Source: Ascarosepion bandense
Taxonomy: Eukaryota > Mollusca > Cephalopoda > Sepiida > Sepiidae
Assembly (NCBI GenBank): GCA_037127315.1
Contig: JBBBDQ010000754.1
Span: forward strand, 900,001 to 964,000
Direction of reading: 5' to 3'
Length of the DNA: 64,000 nt
Part shown: piece after piece, positions 1 through 9,925 of the stretch
Layout: every line of letters starts with the position of its first letter
Position numbering within the stretch: the first letter of the stretch is position 1
The notes under the pieces: model-generated
What the model saw: the letters and a program-made list of their open reading frames with translations, nothing else
What the model was told of the DNA's origin: nothing
Database searches by the model: none
Translations under genes and position numbers: made by a program

Positions 1-352
1 TAGCAACTAGGTCCCACCCTTTTACAGTTAAACAAATAAGATGTAACCGTAAATTCTACTCCAACAGCTTCTTTTCTCGCGCTTCCCGCCTGTGGAACTC
101 CCTTCCACAAGTCTGCTTTCCCGACAGTTACAATCTCCAGGTGTTTAAATGTAGGGTCAATAGACACCTCCTATCACACTAACTCCCAACTATTCTCAGA
201 ACACTCTCATCTACCCAACCCTCATTCTCAGTATCCTTACCCGCCTATCACCCACCCTCTGACATTTCCTATATTTAATCAGCCTTTCTCCACTCTACGT
301 AGCCCCTTGCGCAGTAGTGGCAGTGACATGCCTTGCTCGGGGTGAAACGCTT
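1..352 (+). mobile_element. LINE-A (Jockey/CR1-like) 3' end, 5'-truncated
   Basis: This is the 3' end of a non-LTR retrotransposon cut by the window edge. The open frame (to about 180) encodes the last ~60 residues of the RT protein, with the signature SRASRLWNSLP followed by FPDSYNLQVFKCRVNRHLL and a stop. A ~160-bp 3' UTR follows, ending in TGCTCGGGGTGAAACGCTTATA and an A tail. It is almost base-for-base identical to 28675-29037, which suggests recent activity of this family. It is a fragment and cannot move by itself. Confidence 0.85.
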
Positions 353-381
353 ATAAAAAAAAAAATATATATCTCCTTCTC

Positions 382-810
382 TATGGAAGTGAAAGCTGGA
401 CGATCTCACCAAATATGAAGGAGAGGCTTGAGGCGGCAGAAATGTGGTTTTACAGAAGGATGCTGAGGATACCATGGACAGAGCGCATATGCCACGTTAA
501 GTTGTTGGAATGGATGCAAACAAAAAGAAAACTGATAATAAATATCAAGAAGAGACAAATAAGGTTCCTGGAACACGTAATGAGGAAGGAAGGCCTGGAG
601 AACTTGATACTCACAGGTCGGGTAAATGGAAGAAGAGACAGAGAAAGAAGTGCCAGACGCACTTGTTAAGTTTGAGCAAATGGTTTACGGAGCGGGGCTT
701 AGAAGAGATACCAAGAGAAAAATTATTGAGAAGAGAAAGAGCCAAGTGGATGTCCATGATCACCTACGTCCTGAAGGGACACGGCACATTAAGAAAAAGA
801 AGAAATAAAA
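382..810 (+). mobile_element. LINE-B (RTE-like) 3' fragment, frameshifted
   Basis: Residues such as [14 protein letters not shown] and MRKEGLENLILTG match the RT C-terminal region of the intact copy at 31164-32867. A frameshift near 640-670 moves the continuation (SKWFTERGLEEIPREKLLRR) into another frame. The 3' end keeps the family's GGGACACGGCACAT and an A/G-rich (GAA-like) tail. It is a dead 5'-truncated copy. Confidence 0.8.
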
Positions 811-1515
811 CTAAAAGCATTCCTGTGTAGATAATCAGTAATGAGAAGAGGTGGATTCAAAACTATTCAGAATTTGATAAAAATAACAGAAATTATAATA
901 TGGATATAAAGTGGGGGATCAATTCTCTATATAATTCAACACATAAATTGTGATCCCTCCTTTTGTGGCCATGTTACTTTCTATCTATTTATATTCTAGA
1001 TTTATTGGCTTGAGAAAATGGATTGCAGACCAGGGCTTGGAAGAGAAAGCAAGAGAAAAGTTACTGAGAGCGACAAGAGACAGAGCCAAGTGGAAGTCCA
1101 CGATCGTTTACGTCTTTGAAGGAACACGGCACATGAAAAGTTGACCGCAAAGCGGAAAGCTGGAAGAGTGTTCCATATGCGAGAAGTGCGAGAGAAGAAA
1201 TTATTAGAATAGTACTTACGTTGTCACTTAGCAAGAAGAAGAAGAAGAAATAAAACTAAAAGCATTCCTGTGTAGCTAATCAGTAATGAGAAGAGGTGGA
1301 TTCATACATATTCAGAATTTGATAAAAAAAAAAGCGGAAATTATAATGCGGTTATATGCTGGGGGATCAATTCTCTATTATAATCGATATATAATGTCAT
1401 CCCTCACTTTGTGGCCATTTATATTCTAGATTTAGTGAGAGCGAAAAGAGACAGAGCTAAATAGAAGTCCATGATTGCCTACGTCCTAAATGGACACGGC
1501 ACATGAAGAAGATTA
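803..1515 (+). repeat. Tandemly repeated RTE-tail unit with hairpin spacer
   Basis: Two homologous spacers (803-1004 and 1248-1434, about 445 bp apart) start AAATAAAACTAAAAGCATTC and end TATTCTAGATTTA. Each holds a diverged copy of the GTGGGGGATC hairpin (910-968, 1363-1412). RTE tail sequences lie before, between and after them (670-810, 1009-1143, 1435-1515). This looks like a partial tandem duplication of a LINE-tail plus hairpin unit. Confidence 0.65.
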
Positions 1516-1654
1516 TTATTTTGGCATTTTATTTTTTTCATTATAATATCTATTTTACAGCTCCCTTTCTGTCGCCACTAAGTAATATTTTACATTATTA
1601 ACATAAATGTTTTTAGCTGATCGATGACATTTCTAGTAGAATATTTTCTTTGTT

Positions 1655-1945
1655 ATAGGCATTATTCCGACATAGTAGCTCAGATACAATCACTTTCTCA
1701 CCGGTGCAATGTGGCTTCTCTATGTCTCTTCTATAAATAACTTCACGGATTCTGCTCTAATGAACTTACCTCACTTGTGCACACTATATATAAATTTACT
1801 CGAGCCACAAGATTAGCAACTAGGTCCCACCCTTTTACTGGGAAACCAATAAGTTTTAAACACCACTTCTACTCCATCAGATTTTTCTTGCACTTCCCGC
1901 CTGTGGAATTCCCTTCCATTTACTTGCTTCCCGACAGCTATAATA
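1655..1945 (+). mobile_element. LINE-A fragment, strongly diverged
   Basis: The DNA aligns by eye with the terminal coding part of LINE-A (TTAGCAACTAGGTCCCACCC, then TTCCCGCCTGTGGAATTCCC), but many stops and indels break the frame. It abuts the opposite-strand LINE-A copy at 1948, making a tail-to-tail junction. Confidence 0.7.
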
Positions 1946-1947
1946 TT

Positions 1948-3018
1948 TTTTTTTAATCATTTCACCCCGAGCAAGGCGGAAACGCCACTGATGTGCAGTG
2001 GGTTACATAAATGTAAAAAGATTAATTAGAAAAGAGTGAGGAGTACAAACTAGTTAGAAAGGAACAATAGAAAGCTGAGAAAGCAGGTGCGATGACAGAT
2101 ACATAGGTGGAGAAAAAGGGAAGGTTATACAGGGGAGGGGAGAGAGCTAGAGTCCAGTGGTTAGTAGATGAGTATTGACTTTGCATTTAAATTTCAGGAG
2201 GTTGTAGCCGTCAGGAAAGCAAGAATACGGGAGCGAGTTCCACAGGCGGGAAGTGCGAGAGAGGAAGCTGCAGGAGTAGAACTGTCGTCTGGATTTGGCT
2301 AACCTGACTGTGAATGGGTGGGACCCAGTTGCCAGTCTGGTTGCACGAGTAAACACCTGTTGAGGAGGCATCAGTGACTTAAGCTCATCCGAGCAGAATC
2401 CATGAAAGTATTTATAGAAGAGACAGAGGGAGGCCACATTTCGACGATGGGAAAGTAGCTGCAGTCGAGTCGCCAGATCAGTACCTATCACATTACAGAC
2501 TCTCCTTTGGAGCTTGTCAAGAACACTGAGGAGAACGGCAGGGGCACCTGACCATAAATGGCAGCAGTACTCCATGCACGGACGGATGGTTGACTTGTAT
2601 ATATGCAGGATGGATTCAGGTGGAAAAAACATCCTGGATCGACATAGTGACCCAATCTTCTTAGCAGTAGATTTTGCTATGGATTCAATATAGTGGTTCC
2701 ATTTGAGGTCTGAGGACAGGGTAAGTCCGAGGAGGCGTAGTGTATTACTCTCCGGGAGAATCATCTGGTCCATGCTTATGGGAGGCAGAAGAGGTTGCCT
2801 GTAATGGTTGACAGACAACAGCTTGGTCTTAGATGAATTGAAGTTGACAAGCCACTTCTTGCCCCAGTTCACCACAGAGTGTAGATCCCGCTCAATGTCA
2901 GCAGCGAGATTATGTCTGTCCGCCACGACAGGTTTCTTACTGGAGCGGGAGTATACTGTAGTGTCATCTGCGTAGATGCCGACTTGGGACAGATATTTCG
3001 TTAGATTCTTCCACACAA
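1948..3018 (-). pseudogene. LINE-A RT, C-terminal half (5'-truncated)
   Basis: This reverse-transcriptase fragment belongs to a non-LTR retrotransposon. It would copy LINE RNA at a nicked target. The frame (2147 to about 3018) opens at the catalytic motif [10 protein letters not shown], so the fingers and the first half of the palm are missing. It continues through NWGKKWLVNFNSSKTKLLS, LRLLGLTLSSDLKW, IYKSTIRPCMEYCCHLWSGA and the C-terminal RTSRLWNSLPYSCFPDGYN, and stops at 2147. The 3' UTR and T-rich (A-tail) end lie at 1948-2146. The frame is open but lacks an endonuclease and motifs 1-4, so it is inactive. The 5' break sits on the 3' end of another LINE-A copy, showing nested insertion. 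The assignment to the Jockey/CR1 group rests on motif order, not on a phylogeny. Confidence 0.85.
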
Positions 3019-3495
3019 TCATTTCACCCCAAGCAAGGCAATCCACTGCCACTATAGCACACGGGGTTACCTAGAGGAAGATGGTGAGAAAGTGATTAGA
3101 TATAGGAAATATCAGAAGGATGGTGATAGACGATTGAGGAGATACATAAGCAGAGTGTTTGAGAGAATGGATGTGAGTTAGTGTGTTAGGAGGTGTCTAT
3201 TGAACTTACATTTAAACTCCTGGAGATTGTAGCTGTCGGGGAAGCAAGTATGTGGAAGGGAATTCCACAGGCGGGACGTGCGAGAAAAGAAGCTGTTGGA
3301 GTAGAAAATGCGGTTACATTTTATCTGTTTCACTATAAAAGGGTGGGACCTAGTTGCTAATCTAGTATCTCGTGCAAATTCGTACCTAGAGGGCACCAGT
3401 GATCTAAGTTCATCGGAGCAGAAGCCGTGAAAGTATTTATAGAAGAGGCACAGGAAAGCCACGTCATACCGGTGAGAGACTGACTGCAGCCGGTA
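3019..3495 (-). mobile_element. LINE-A 3' end (short copy)
   Basis: A 5'-truncated copy in the same direction as the preceding one. The frame 3178 to about 3475 encodes LCLFYKYFHGFCSDELRSLV and SFFSRTSRLWNSLPHTCFPD and ends with NRHLLTH. The 3' UTR runs to 3019 and ends in CACCCCAAGCAAGGC (plus-strand view). Confidence 0.85.
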
Positions 3496-3903
3496 TTTCT
3501 ATAATGAATTACCGCATTCCATAGTTGACAATCGCATGCCTGAAAGCAGGATCTACGGCACTCCTCACTTCTTTCCGCTTCCTTTCAATGTTCCACCACT
3601 TCGTTGGCTTGTAATGCGCAATTCCTAACTGAAACAGTCATTAGAGGGGAAAAGTGGGGATGCTCACTAACTCAGAGAACACCCAATAACAGCTCTTGGT
3701 TAAATCGGAGGGTCCTCATAACCTTTGAACGTTAACCAGAATCAACAAAGAAAATGTATATCATATTTTCTTTTTTCTTCACAATGATGTAGACACGTTA
3801 CAACTTTCAAGAGCCACATAGAGGAAGATGGTGAGAAAGTGATTAGATACAGGAAATGTCAGAAGGAGGGTGATAGACAAGTAAGGAGGTACATAGGAAT
3901 AGT
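3496..3903. other. Unassigned stretch with LINE-A UTR scrap
   Basis: No gene is visible in 3496-3811. At 3812-3903 a piece of the LINE-A 3' UTR (GAGGAAGATGGTGAGAAAG) recurs in minus orientation. Confidence 0.5.
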
Positions 3904-3984
3904 GGGTTAAAAAGTAAGACGTTTATCTGGAAAAATAGTATAGCTGAGGGGAGAAGAGACGGGTTGTAGTAATAGTTAATAATT

Positions 3985-4035
3985 AGTGGGGGATCAGTTT
4001 ATTATTTCGTAACAATTGAAAACTGATCCCCCACT
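3985..4035 (+). repeat. Perfect 16-bp hairpin, GTGGGGGATC family
   Basis: Arm AGTGGGGGATCAGTTT (3985-4000) pairs perfectly with AAACTGATCCCCCACT (4020-4035) around a 19-nt loop. The same hairpin recurs near 910, 1363, 5310, 20161, 20936, 45693 and 60736. Confidence 0.9.
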
Positions 4036-4068
4036 TTATGCTCACTAGAAGCTTTACCTATCTTAATG

Positions 4069-4240
4069 GACGATCTCAACAAAGATGAAGGAGAAGCTTG
4101 AGGCGGCAGAAATGTGGTTTTACAGAAGGATGCTGAGGATAGCATGGACAGAGCACGTGGGGGAACGTTGAGGTGTTGGAATGTTGGAATATCAGGAAGA
4201 GACGAATACTTGAAATAGACGATTATAGGGTAAGAGGCAA
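4069..4240 (+). mobile_element. LINE-B (RTE-like) fragment
   Basis: The run from AAGATGAAGGAGAAGCTTGA through GAAATGTGGTTTTACAGAAG matches the RTE C-terminal region at 415-540 and 32490. It decays after about 4170. Confidence 0.7.
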
Positions 4241-4957
4241 AGTTTATACTAATAGGTTGGAAAGATAACTCTTATCTCTGGATTTACGCACTTTAGGATT
4301 ATAGTCAATTGGAAATATTGATTCCACAAAGTAGCAGTTTGTGAGAAATATATCTTCCAGTAAAACTTACAACTCACTATGGTATACAAAGAAAATTAGG
4401 TTAAGACGCTACAATATACGTAGCATAGCGGGTCTTAACCATGATGGTTAGAACTGGTTGAACTAAGGGATTTAGTTCATAGATATATAGAGCAGTGAGA
4501 AACTTGTAATTATTTATCAACCACAAGGACGCGGAGACGCTTTTAGACTCTATCGCGTTTGGAAAGTGAAGACTAGTCAGCTGCGAATATAAGACACTAA
4601 TAACCCATTTTCGGCTTGATCTGGCTCTTGTAAAACTGGAGGGGTCAAGTACATTTCGGAGTAGTGCAAAGAACCGATCATTTGGGTGATCTTGACTTGG
4701 ACAAAATGGAACTTATTAAAAGTAAAACGCAAAACATTATCGCGATTGATTTTATAGCACTAGGGGTAAACTTGAGTTCACATAAATGCTGAAATCAAGA
4801 GACTTTTTTAGTGTACAGTCGTTCATATTTTCAGAGATTATGGAAAGTTACTAACTTAATTCCTGGGGGGGGGGCATTGAATATCACAGGCCTGTTTTTA
4901 CTCCCATTGATTTGTTTGAGCAGGCTAAGAGAGGAGATAATTGATTTTGTTAAGATG
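4241..4957. other. Unassigned AT-rich stretch
   Basis: No gene, RNA or known repeat is visible apart from a G run at 4866-4873. Confidence 0.4.
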
Positions 4958-5275
4958 AGTGCGTATGGTGCAGGGGGATATCGATATGGAACAACAAATC
5001 GGGAAGCCGAGTTCGAATTCCAGTAGATTTCCTCACATTCACTTATGCACAAATATTCTCGGGAAAGGTATTAATCCGTCTCTTCCATGCAGTTATGGAT
5101 TAAATAATAGAACAGATTGAGTTCTATAGCCTTGGCTGACAACCAGTCTACCGCAGAATGTAATAACAATTTACTCCGGGATAATTTTCTTCCCAGTCAG
5201 TCATATCTCTTTCGAGACATGATCGCCCAAGAGTGTATCACGTATGACACTTAACTGACTGAATGAAGATAATAG
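4958..5275 (+). mobile_element. SINE-A (tRNA-derived), full-length
   Basis: The SINE starts with a tRNA-like head: an A-box-like TGGTGCAGGGG and a B-box-like GAGTTCGAATTCC, both signals for RNA polymerase III. The body carries GGAAAGGTATTAATCCGTCTC, ATAGCCTTGGCTGACAACC, the internal hairpin CATATCTC-TTTC-GAGACATG and the terminal GACACTTAACTGACTGAAT. The GTGGGGGATC hairpin (5310-5360) follows it. Confidence 0.85.
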
Positions 5276-5309
5276 TTGGAAAGATAGGTAAAGCTTCTAA
5301 TGAGCATAA

Positions 5310-5360
5310 AGTGGGGGATCGGTTTTATATTCTTACGAAGTAATAAACTGATCCCCCACT
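5310..5360 (-). repeat. Hairpin, GTGGGGGATC family, right arm copy
   Basis: AGTGGGGGATCGGTTT pairs with AAACTGATCCCCCACT with one G-T pair. It is oriented opposite to 3985-4035, and its flank GATAGGTAAAGCTTCTAATG mirrors the flank of that copy. Confidence 0.85.
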
Positions 5361-5427
5361 AATTATTAACTATTACTACAATCTGTCTCTTCTCCACTCA
5401 GCTATACTTTAAATAGCAGAATAGAAA

Positions 5428-5507
5428 ATCTTCTCCCCATTCAGTCATGTCTCGTTCGAGACATGATCGCCAAAGCGTGTATCACGTATGACACTTAACT
5501 GACTGAT
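5428..5507 (+). mobile_element. SINE-A 3' fragment
   Basis: It contains the internal hairpin CATGTCTC-GTTC-GAGACATG and the terminal TATCACGTATGACACTTAAC. Confidence 0.75.
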
Positions 5508-5763
5508 GTATATCTGCATGAGATTTTTTTTTTGACGGCTTATTAAACATTGGTGGGATATTTAAATTCTTAGCACATTTTGTATTGTAAGAATATTTTT
5601 GTAAGTGACGATGACATTAACAGATTATTTTTTCCAGATAAACGTCTTACTTTTTAACCCATATAAAAGGAGGAAATGTATATAATGTAATGCAACCAAC
5701 TGGAATTCTGATTCACTATCCATTTACAGAGATATATAGCAGAAGTCTGGATATACGGTTTAA

Positions 5764-6071
5764 GTCAGTCAGTTAAGTGCCATACGTGATACACTCTTAG
5801 GTGATCATGTCTCGAAAGAGATATGGCTGACTGGGCAGAAGATTATCCTGCAGTAGTTTGCCATAAATTGTTGCGGTAGACTGGTTGCCAGCCAAGGCTA
5901 CAGAACCCAATCTACCTTGTTATTTAACCCATAACTGGAGGGAATAGACGGATTACTACCTCTCCCAAGGGTATTTGTACGTAAGTGAATGCAAGAAATC
6001 CAACTGAATTTCGAACACGGTTCCCCGATTTCTCGTTCCGAGCCGATATCCACCGCACCACAACGCACACA
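5764..6071 (-). mobile_element. SINE-A, full-length
   Basis: In plus-strand view it begins CAGTCAGTTAAGTGCCATAC (the SINE 3' end) and finishes with the head CGAGCCGATATCCACCGCAC. The B-box-like element and the CATGTCTC-GAAA-GAGATATG hairpin are present. Confidence 0.85.
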
Positions 6072-6127
6072 AGTAGAAAAATTATATTTACGAGAAATAG
6101 TTCGTATTCACTTTATGCCGAGAATAT

Positions 6128-6430
6128 TCAGTTAAGTGTCATACGTGATACACACTTGGGTGATCATGTCTCAAAAGAGACACGACTGACTGGGCAGAAG
6201 TTTATCCCGCAGTATGTTGTCATTGCATTCTGCGGTAGACTGGTTGCCAACCAAGGCTATGGAACCCAATCTGTCCTGCTATTTAACCCATAACTGGAAG
6301 GAAGAGACGGATTAATACCTTTCCCAAGGGTATTTGCGCGTAAGTGTATACAATGGATTCAACTGGAATTCGAACTCGGCTCCCCAGTTTCTCGTTCCGA
6401 GCCGATATCCACTGTACCACAACGCACATC
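6128..6430 (-). mobile_element. SINE-A, full-length
   Basis: A second minus-strand copy directly after the previous one. The head is CCGATATCCACTGTACCACA (plus-strand view) and the body is intact. Confidence 0.85.
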
Positions 6431-6699
6431 CTGCCGAGAATATTACAACTTTTAAAAGCTCATAAAATCTTGTGAAAATATCAAGAAAGAGGCGAAAAAG
6501 ACAAAGAAAATATAATGAATTAAGGAAGAAAAAGAAGAAAAAAGTTGAAAAAAACGAAGTAAATGACATGAAGAAATGCAAAAGAAGAAAACCAACAAAA
6601 ATCAAAAAAAGAAAAATGAATGACTGAAAGAACGAAGGAAACAAAAGAAGCTGGTAAGAAAGAGATAGATAGGGGAAATACGGAGAGTATAAAATTGGC
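6431..6699. repeat. Purine-rich tract, segment 1
   Basis: The plus strand from about 6475 is almost all A and G (AAGAAAGAGGCGAAAAAG and similar). Apparent minus-strand F/L/S-rich frames here are composition artefacts. Confidence 0.6.
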
Positions 6700-7391
6700 G
6701 GCAAAAAATGCCAAATACAGGCGGGGTATACTAAAATCAAGCAGGTACAAAAATTTAAATACCTGGGAAGTGTTCTAATCGAAGACGGAAAGTGCGACAC
6801 AGAGATCCGAAGGCGAATTGGCATGGCGAAGGAAGCATTCCAGAAGTTGAGTAAAGTATTAAGAAACAGGACAATTTCGCTAGAAACAAAGAGGAGAGTA
6901 CTGGATTGCTATGAGATGTCAGTTCTTCAATATAGCAGTGAAGGCTGGACAATATCTTCGAAGATGAAGAAAAAACTTGAAGCAACTGAAATGTGGTTCT
7001 ACAGAAGGATGCTCCGAATATCATGGATTGAGCTTGTGAGCAATGATGAGGTTTTGGAAAAGATGGAAACGAAAAGGAAATGAATACTGAGCATCAGGAA
7101 AAAAAACAGCTGAAGTTCCTGTGACATGCAATGAGGAAGGAGGGCTTAGAGAACCTGATACTAACAGGCCAGATAGAGGGAAAAAAGAGACAAGGAAAAG
7201 CAGCGGATAACATATTTGATGGACCTGATCAGGTGAATGATGGAACGAGGGTTTTATGGTGTAACAGGAGAAGGCTTGCTAAGAGCCACCAGGGATAGGG
7301 AAACGTGGAGAGCCATTATCGCCTACATTCTAAAAGGACAGGACACATAGAAGAAGAAGAAGAAGAAGAAGAAGAAGAAGAAGAAGAAGAA
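6700..7391 (+). pseudogene. LINE-B (RTE-like) C-terminal region with GAA tail
   Basis: This 5'-truncated RTE copy starts at AAAATGCCAAATACAGGCGG, corresponding to just after the YADD region of the copy at 32225. The frame 6823-7081 encodes AKEAFQKLSKVLRNRTISLE and [13 protein letters not shown], then a premature stop (TGA at 7081) and several indels break it. The 3' end is CTAAAAGGACAGGACACATA followed by (GAA)n at 7346-7391. No catalytic motif remains. Confidence 0.85.
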
Positions 7392-7527
7392 ATTTGCATA
7401 AAAGAAAGAAAAAAGAAAGATGGAAAGAAGTAGGAATGAGAAAGAAAGAAATGAAAAAAATACGAATAAATTAAAATTGATACACAGGAAAGTATTAACA
7501 GAAGGATAGATGATAGCGAAAATGAAA
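7392..7527. repeat. Purine-rich tract, segment 2
   Basis: Continuation of the A/G-rich composition between the RTE tail and the Helitron start. Confidence 0.5.
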
Positions 7528-8387
7528 TCTATATATATAAAAGTCAAGATGTTTGTGTGTCTGTCTGTCTGTCTATCTCTGTGTCTGTCTCTATGTCCTT
7601 TATATAAATCCAAAATTCTTATCCGATTCTCACCAACCTTCACACAAATATTCTTTAGGCTTCCGATCAGGTCATGGGCTACTTATTTTTTCCGATTTCT
7701 CCCCATCCCCGATATCAGAAATCTATACCCCGATATTCGATAAGGTATGATCAAAATCAGGATTTCAGCTATTTTATCGTGGGTTTTTCTGCAGAATTTG
7801 CTATAACTAAGCAAAATTATCGTTTTTAGTCTCAAACATTAGTAGATATTTTCAGACGACTCATTTTCCCCGATATCGGAAATCCAATATTCTATCGAAT
7901 CTGATCAAAAACCGATATTCAGCACCAATATTGCTCATATTCTCCAATTTTTTTCCTCCCGATGGGTACGATAAATTTTCATTTTCATTACTTAGGTTAG
8001 TCTATCTTTGAATGACTTATCTGACTCCGATATTGGAAATCGATACTCCGATATCCTATCGAGTCTGATCAAAATCAGGTTTTCAGCCGTTTCATTTTGG
8101 TTTTTGCTTCGGTTTTTGCTCTAAGTAGGTATAGTTGTAGTTCTTAGTCTCAGCCATGATACCATTTACTAAGAGGACTTATTTAGCGTTCAAAATTCAG
8201 TTTGAAACGGAAAACTTATTTGACATCGATACCGAAAAGCAAAATATGACTTGCATCCATTCATTTTTCTGAAAACAACTATTGCTTTTTAGTCTTTCGT
8301 GCCAACGTCCAAAGAGTCTGAGCTCCAGGATCATGGATTAGTTTTAAAGCTTTCATTACACCCGAGCAACGCCGGGCTATACTGCTA

Positions 8388-8388
<1 letters not shown>
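7528..8388 (+). mobile_element. Non-autonomous Helitron (861 bp)
   Basis: The 5' end is TCTATATATATAAAAG, preceded by host A. The 3' end is CTAG followed by host T, so the insertion lies between A and T as Helitrons do. Eight nucleotides before CTAG is the hairpin CCCG-AGCAACGC-CGGG. There is no Rep/helicase coding region; the inside is AT-rich with repeated CGATATC-type words. It matches 23012-23902 over its whole length. A Helitron call fits termini, hairpin and lack of target duplication. Confidence 0.85.
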
Positions 8389-8436
<48 letters not shown>

Positions 8437-8565
8437 GTGCGATTGGTAAATTGTCGAAAATTATTTCATTATTTCAAATATTCTTTAGGCTGAGTCTGAG
8501 CTCCAGGATCATGGATTAGTTTTAAAGCTTTCATTACACCCGAGCAACGCCGGGCTATACTGCTA

Positions 8566-8614
<49 letters not shown>

Positions 8615-8748
8615 GTGCGATTGGTAAATTGTCGAAAATTATTTCATTATTTCAAATATTCTTTAGGCTGAGTCTGAGCTCCAGGACCATGGATTAGTTT
8701 TAAAGCTTTCATTACACCCGAGCAACGCCGGGCTATACTGCTAGTATA
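8389..8748 (+). repeat. Two extra Helitron 3' ends in a 178-bp tandem array
   Basis: After the Helitron, two further units each consist of (TA)n, TTAGGTGCGATTGGTAAATTG, a short Helitron 5' scrap (AAATATTCTTTAGGCT) fused to GAGTCTGAGCTCCAGGA, and the complete 3' end. The three CTAG termini start at 8385, 8563 and 8741, exactly 178 bp apart. The two extra units differ at about one base. Confidence 0.9.
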
Positions 8749-9159
8749 AGAATAAAAGAAAGAAAAGAAAATCGAAATAGCGAAAAATAAAAGAAATAAC
8801 CGCGAAAGATAAGAAATAAAAAGCACAAATTAAAAGAAATAAAGAAACATTTGAAGCAGATGAGAAAAAATGATAAAATAGATAACATTTGTCAGAAAGA
8901 TGGAATAAATCAAAGAATGAAAGAACAAGAGTTAAGAAAAAAAATGAAACAAAGAAAGAAGAAGAATGAACTATAAACAAAAACGACAAATTATTAAAAA
9001 AGAAAAAAATTCGAATGAAATTTCGAAAATAAGATAATAAGCTGCTCTAAAGGAAAGAACATAAAAATTGAAATGAGAAAAGGAAAGAATAAAATGGTAA
9101 ATAGAAATGTAGAAATTTAGAAAAACAGAAAAAAAAAGAACAGGGAAAGAAGAAATGTT
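8749..9159. repeat. Purine-rich tract, segment 3
   Basis: About 400 bp dominated by A and G on the plus strand. No gene is visible; minus-strand F/L/S-rich frames are artefacts. Confidence 0.6.
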
Positions 9160-9777
9160 CGTTTTAAGTGCGGCCGGCTTTTCTCCCTTCAAATTTATCC
9201 AAAATAGCATTATTTCTGTGCAAATGTATATGCTGAACTCAAATCAACAATTAGTTATTGAAGAAACTTATTTTTTTTGCTTTGAAAGTCTATAAAAAAC
9301 GAACTATATCTCACACTTGTTCTCTCCCGTAACTCTCACGAAGTCATGTAATTAACTGCAGAATAACGTTCTACGTAGGCAGCCATTTTCTTTTTAATTT
9401 TAGTCGATTTTCTTCCTTTACTGAAACTACCGGCGATGTACATCCTGTATTGAAAGTAATAAGCGTGGAAATACAATAGCGCATTACTTTCATTACCGGA
9501 AGTACATTGTCGGAAGTATCATTAAACGAAGAAAAATCGACCAAAAATCTGCCAAAATTCGTTCACATGCGCAGTACGTCATTCTGCAATTACATGACTT
9601 CGTGAGAGTTACGGGAGAGAAAAAGTGCAAGATATAGTTCGTTTTTTTTTTATGGACACTTAGATAAAAAGGTAAGTTTCTTCAATAACTAACAGTTGAT
9701 TTGAGTTCAGCATATACATTTGCACAGAGATAATGCTATTTTGGATAAATTTGAAGGGGAAAAGCGTCGGGACTTAC
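9160..9777. mobile_element. Foldback/MITE-like element with ~260-bp arms
   Basis: The left arm (about 9160-9440) is the inverted copy of the right arm (about 9500-9777). For example TTATCCAAAATAGCATTATT at 9197 recurs as its complement near 9740, and CTCACGAAGTCATGTAATTA near 9338 recurs inverted near 9590. Ends match imperfectly as TAAGT...CGGCTTTT. The element interrupts the purine-rich tract. There is no open frame. It could be a hAT- or foldback-type MITE; the target duplication is not clear. Confidence 0.8.
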
Positions 9778-9842
9778 AATGAAAATTTACCGAATTAATA
9801 AAATTTGAAGAATATCTGAAAGAATGTATAAGAACAACAAAA

Positions 9843-9843
<1 letters not shown>

Positions 9844-9922
<79 letters not shown>
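9844..9922 (+). repeat. (GT)n(GA)n microsatellite
   Basis: Pure GT dinucleotides followed by GA dinucleotides. Confidence 0.95.

Positions 9923-9925
<3 letters not shown>

Larger units (their letters stand above)
3904..5660. repeat. Large nested inverted repeat containing two hairpins
   Basis: The left arm (3904-4062) reappears inverted on the right in two blocks (5281-5410 and 5634-5660). The outermost match is GGGTTAAAAAGTAAGACG (3904) against its complement ending at 5660. Each arm carries its own 16-bp stem hairpin (3985-4035, 5310-5360), so palindromes are nested inside a palindrome. The right arm is split by 5411-5633, which holds a SINE-A piece. The spacer contains an RTE fragment and a SINE-A copy. 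Confidence 0.75.

Noticed and set aside
4811..5026. Short plus-strand protein
   Set aside because: It spans a G run and the SINE head; no coding signal.
8741..9210. Phe/Leu/Ser-rich membrane-like proteins on the minus strand
   Set aside because: They arise from the purine-rich plus strand; there is no start context or domain.
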